From Roseiflexus sp034432635 (lineage in GTDB: Bacteria; Chloroflexota; Chloroflexia; Chloroflexales; Roseiflexaceae), in assembly GCA_034432635.1 (NCBI GenBank), contig DAOUBK010000115.1, positions 1 through 64,000 on the forward strand: a DNA stretch of 64,000 nt, read 5' to 3'. The notes beneath the pieces were generated by a model that saw only the letters and a list, made by a program, of their open reading frames with translations, did not search any database and was not told where the DNA came from. Position 1 is the first letter of the stretch. Every line of letters begins with the position of its first letter. Below, in pieces: positions 61,091 to 64,000 of this stretch. Both the position numbers and the translations under genes were made by a program.

Positions 61091-61933
61091 CTACCCGCGT
61101 CGCCAGAGAATACCACGCTCCGGCGCGAACAGGAAGACAAGCGTAAACAGAGCCGTCGCCACCAGCACAACCGCCGCACCTGAGGCGATATTGACATAGT
61201 AGCTCAAATACAACCCGGCAATACTAGAGACCGCACCGATCAGGGCGGCGACCATCATCATCGTGGGCAACCGTCGGGTGAGCAGGTAGGCTGTGGCGCC
61301 AGGAGTAACCAGCATCGCTGCAACCAGTCCCACACCGACTGTTTGCAGCGACACAACGATGGTCAGCGCAATCAAAAGCAGCAACAGCATACGCAGACGT
61401 TCGACCGGCACGCGTTGGGTGGCTGCCAGCACCGGATCGAACGCAATGACCAGGAACTGACGATAGAGCACCAGGATGGTCAGCAGCACCGCTGCACCGA
61501 TCCCCGCGATCAGCCACACGTCGGTCGGGCTGACCCCCAGCACATTGCCGAACATAATATGTGTCAGATCGACAGCGTAGGTGCGCACACTGCTGATCAA
61601 CGCCACTCCCAACGCCAGTGCTGCGGCGAAGACAATGCCGATGGCAGTATCTTCCTTGATCGTTCCCTGGCGTGAGAAAAGACTGATCAGCAACGCAACG
61701 ACAACGGCTGCGGCAAGCGCACCTATCAGCAGGTTTGCTCCCATCAGGTAGGCAAGTGCAACTCCCGGCAGCACGGCATGCGCCAGCGCATCACCGAGGA
61801 ACGCCATCGAGCGCAGCACCACATAACATCCAACGATTGCACACAGGATGCCGACCAGAACCGCCGCAAGCATACTGCGCTGCATAAAACCATATGCAAG
61901 CGGTGCAACGATCCAGGACCACAGCGTATTCAT
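61091..61933 (-). CDS. metal (Zn/Mn) ABC transporter permease
   Basis: 280 aa, eight to nine hydrophobic segments. Family blocks MQRSMLAAVLVGILCAIVGC, YVVLRSMAFLGDALAHAVLP and GVGLVAAMLVTPGATAYLLT mark the ZnuB/MntB (ABC-3) permeases. It overlaps the ATPase gene by 4 nt. Metal specificity (zinc or manganese) cannot be told from the permease alone. Confidence 0.93.
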   Translation of the reverse strand: MNTLWSWIVAPLAYGFMQRSMLAAVLVGILCAIVGCYVVLRSMAFLGDALAHAVLPGVALAYLMGANLLIGALAAAVVVALLISLFSRQGTIKEDTAIGIVFAAALALGVALISSVRTYAVDLTHIMFGNVLGVSPTDVWLIAGIGAAVLLTILVLYRQFLVIAFDPVLAATQRVPVERLRMLLLLLIALTIVVSLQTVGVGLVAAMLVTPGATAYLLTRRLPTMMMVAALIGAVSSIAGLYLSYYVNIASGAAVVLVATALFTLVFLFAPERGILWRRG

Positions 61934-62745
61934 TTCACCACAATGCTTTCCGGTTCAGATGAATGACACGCACACTGATCGACCAGCACTGAGCCATCGG
62001 GCAGCGTCAATACCTGTCCGCCAAACGCCTCAGCAAGCAGATCACGACTCAAGACTCTGGCTGGAGGTCCATCACCGATCAGGCGCCGGTTGATCAGCAA
62101 TACACGCTCAAAGCGCGCCGCTGCCAGACCGAGGTCGTGCGTGGAGAGGACAATCGTCACCTTTTGATCGCTGAGGGCATCGAGCACACTGAGAGTCGCT
62201 TCCTGGGTTGCTACATCAACGCCGGTGAACGGTTCGTCGAGCAGCAGGATATGCGGTTCCTGTGCCAGCGCGCGCGCCAGAAAGACGCGCTGTTGCTGAC
62301 CGCCGGACAATTCGCCGATAGGACGACGCGCCAGGTGCGCCACACCCATCAACTCCATCCCGCGTTCGACCGCCGCACGGTCGGCGCGCGTCGGTCGTTT
62401 CAACCAGCCGAGCCGTCCAAACCGTCCCATCATCACCACATCGGCGACGGTTACCGGGAAGCGCCAGTCAACATCTTCACGCTGCGGCACATATGCAACA
62501 CAGTCAGTATGCGCGCCGAGCGGCAGTCCATGAACGCAGATCGTGCCGCGCTGTGGCTTCACCAGCCCGACCAGCGCCTTGAAGAGGGTCGACTTGCCGG
62601 CGCCGTTTGGGCCCACCAGTACCACCCGTTCACCGTATTCCACACGAAACGAAATATCATCAAGCACCCGCCGCCGCCCATAAGCGACGGTCAGGCGCTC
62701 GATCTCCAGATGGGCTGCTTCCCGTTCGATATGCAGCGAATTCAT
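61930..62745 (-). CDS. metal (Zn/Mn) ABC transporter ATP-binding protein
   Basis: 271 aa. Walker A GPNGAGKSTLFKAL, signature LSGGQQQRVFLARAL, Walker B ILLLDEPFTGVD, H-loop VLSTHDLGLAAARF. The C-terminal tail (SVLVDQCACHSSEPESIVVK) contains Cys-x-Cys-His, a possible metal-binding end. It overlaps the binding-protein gene by 4 nt and the permease gene by 4 nt, so it is the middle gene of a coupled three-gene operon. Confidence 0.94.
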   Translation of the reverse strand: MNSLHIEREAAHLEIERLTVAYGRRRVLDDISFRVEYGERVVLVGPNGAGKSTLFKALVGLVKPQRGTICVHGLPLGAHTDCVAYVPQREDVDWRFPVTVADVVMMGRFGRLGWLKRPTRADRAAVERGMELMGVAHLARRPIGELSGGQQQRVFLARALAQEPHILLLDEPFTGVDVATQEATLSVLDALSDQKVTIVLSTHDLGLAAARFERVLLINRRLIGDGPPARVLSRDLLAEAFGGQVLTLPDGSVLVDQCACHSSEPESIVVK

Positions 62746-64000
62746 CCCTGTTTCAACGCCTCAACGATCCGTTTAACATTGTACCGCATCATATCGATGT
62801 ATGTTGGCGCCGGTCCATCCGCTTCCGATAACGAGTGCGTGTAGAGATCGGAAACAATCGTGATACCGGTCTCGCGTGCCAGTTGTTCAGCAAGTTGCGG
62901 GTTGGCGCCGGTTTCCAGGAAGATGACTTTGACACCCGCGTCGCGTATCTGCTCGGTCAACCGTGCCAGTTGCTGCGCCGACGGGGAGGCGCCGGTACTG
63001 ACCCTGGGTACAATTGTGCCAATGATACGGAAGCCATAGCGGTCGGCAAAATACCCGAAACTCTCGTGGTCTGTCACTAGTTTACGGTTGGCTTCAGGAA
63101 TTGCGGCAACCTCATCGGCAATGAAACGGTCGAGTTCATTCAGTTGCGCAATATAGCGCTCAGCATTTGCGCGGTAGACCTCTGCGCCAGCAGGGTCGGC
63201 GCTGATCAATCCGTCGCGGATGTTGGCAACATAGGTGACGACTTTGGTCGGATCGAGCCAGAAGTGCGGGTCGCCCTTATCGTGGTGATGATGTCCGCCG
63301 GGCGTACTGATCATCAGGGTTGCCTGCGGCGCACGAAAACCTGTCAGCGCTAGCAGATACTCACCCTTCTCCACATCCATGATCATCGCCTGAGTCAACC
63401 CGGAGCAGTCAAGCGTCAGCGTCTCTTCGGCGTCGATCGCGGCGCCTGTGGCGATGCCGGTCACAACCAGGGTGCCGTCGCCGGTCGCAACGGCGATCTC
63501 ACCACCTTCGGCGTCCCATTTCAAGAAACCGGCGTACGTACCGTCCACCTGCCGATTCAGCGTCACCTTCCGGAACATCCCGCCATGATCGTGGGCATGA
63601 TCGTGATCGGCTTCTTTCTCTGCGTGGACGCCGAGTTCAACGGCGGATTCCTGGTCGGCGCCGGCAGCAATCTCTTCTGCCGCCAGGAAGAGATCGGCTG
63701 CCTCGACGCACAGCGCCTCGGTCAGTTCTTCTGGACTTATGACCGCTACTTCGCCTTCACGCGCTGTGCGACTGCTCAACCCTTGCGACGCTTCGATAAC
63801 CAGGCGCTCACCGCCGGCGTTTTCCAGCAAACCGGCAAGAAACTCTTCAAAACCTGCGCCATTGACGATTAGAACGTCACTGTCGGCAACTTTGCGCACG
63901 TCTGCGGGTGTTGGTTCGAAGATGTGCGGATCGACGCCGAGCGGGATCAATGCTTCGACCTTCAACCGGTCGCCGGCGACATTCTGCGCGATGTCAGCCA
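62742..64000 (-). CDS. metal (Zn/Mn) ABC transporter substrate-binding protein, 5' end outside window
   Basis: Partial: the N-terminal signal and first strands lie beyond 64000; reading continues in frame to the edge. ZnuA-type ligands: PHIFEPTPADV, PHFWLDPTKV and TDHESFGYFADRYGF, plus a C-terminal Asp in VSDLYTHSLSE. The His-rich loop is split: HDHAHDHG (about 63605-63582) and HHHH (63293-63282) flank an insertion of about 95 residues that looks like a small beta-domain (DGTYAGFLKWDAEGGEIAVA). Usual ZnuA has one short His-rich loop here. Binding specificity or metal transfer may be altered. Confidence 0.88.
   Translation of the reverse strand, partial: ADIAQNVAGDRLKVEALIPLGVDPHIFEPTPADVRKVADSDVLIVNGAGFEEFLAGLLENAGGERLVIEASQGLSSRTAREGEVAVISPEELTEALCVEAADLFLAAEEIAAGADQESAVELGVHAEKEADHDHAHDHGGMFRKVTLNRQVDGTYAGFLKWDAEGGEIAVATGDGTLVVTGIATGAAIDAEETLTLDCSGLTQAMIMDVEKGEYLLALTGFRAPQATLMISTPGGHHHHDKGDPHFWLDPTKVVTYVANIRDGLISADPAGAEVYRANAERYIAQLNELDRFIADEVAAIPEANRKLVTDHESFGYFADRYGFRIIGTIVPRVSTGASPSAQQLARLTEQIRDAGVKVIFLETGANPQLAEQLARETGITIVSDLYTHSLSEADGPAPTYIDMMRYNVKRIVEALKQG

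Noticed and set aside
1..64000. tRNA or rRNA genes
   Set aside because: I looked in the intergenic gaps for T-loop/anticodon-like patterns and saw none convincing; tRNAscan would be decisive.

Overview
This 64 kb window looks like chromosomal DNA from a filamentous anoxygenic phototroph of the Chloroflexota, most like Roseiflexus. This is inferred from gene content and style, not from a database search: high GC, Uma2/Rpn-type accessory nuclease genes, a deoxyhypusine-synthase-like gene in a bacterium, a KOR-type 2-oxoacid:ferredoxin oxidoreductase, heptanucleotide tandem repeats and GC-rich dispersed repeats. I found no rRNA, no recognisable tRNA and no complete insertion sequence. The ends cut a Uma2 gene (left) and a zinc/manganese binding-protein gene (right).

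Layout. 1-2.8 kb: frameshifted Uma2 remnant, DHS-like gene, P-loop ATPase. 2.8-3.8 kb: non-coding, with a dispersed repeat and an orphan, eroding CRISPR-like array (28-bp repeats, mostly 61-bp period, no cas genes). 3.7-9.65 kb: an arsenic island with two convergent operons. The plus operon is arsR-arsN-arsM. The minus operon is two ArsR/arsenate-reductase fusions, a GAPDH and arsJ. Operators and promoters can be read directly. 9.8-13.2 kb: sugar isomerase, glycosyltransferase, a protein with a duplicated domain, a DUF123 protein. 13.3-18.2 kb: ABC-F ATPase, ECF sigma/anti-sigma pair, orphan ABC ATPase. 18.6-24.9 kb: dehydrogenase, two GNATs, priA with a duplicated 3' end, a STAND/TPR pseudogene. 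24.9-31.3 kb: nucleotidyltransferase, site-2 protease, frameshifted Rpn nuclease, amino-acid and SDR dehydrogenases.

31.4-42.8 kb is a galactoside locus: a GntR regulator, two GH36 alpha-galactosidases, two sugar permeases and a lipoprotein binding protein (no ATPase), a mutarotase-like protein and an SDR dehydrogenase. Most junctions overlap by 1-4 nt. An enolase-superfamily dehydratase is divergent. Both directions share a 100-bp region with two overlapping promoters and one palindrome, so one regulator probably controls both. The enzymes suggest oxidation of the released galactose (inference).

43-49.2 kb: a fused MFS/spermidine-synthase-like protein, a thiolase remnant, two Gfo/Idh/MocA oxidoreductases, a thioredoxin-like protein and a SelW-type Rdx protein. 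49.2-53.3 kb: an operon of radical SAM protein, ferredoxin and 2-oxoacid:ferredoxin oxidoreductase alpha, beta and gamma subunits, interrupted by about 22 heptanucleotide repeats that also encode the beta C-terminus. 53.3-64 kb: a bactofilin-like pseudogene, a GHMP kinase, psuG-rlmN, a class V aminotransferase, pepF and a Zn/Mn ABC transporter whose binding protein has an unusual inserted domain.

The most rewarding items are the doubly reductase-fused arsenic operon with its operators, the shared-operator galactoside regulon, the eroding CRISPR-like array and the recurring heptanucleotide arrays. At least four genes are frameshifted (Uma2, STAND/TPR, Rpn, bactofilin-like). The raw sequence cannot say whether these are real pseudogenes or assembly errors.
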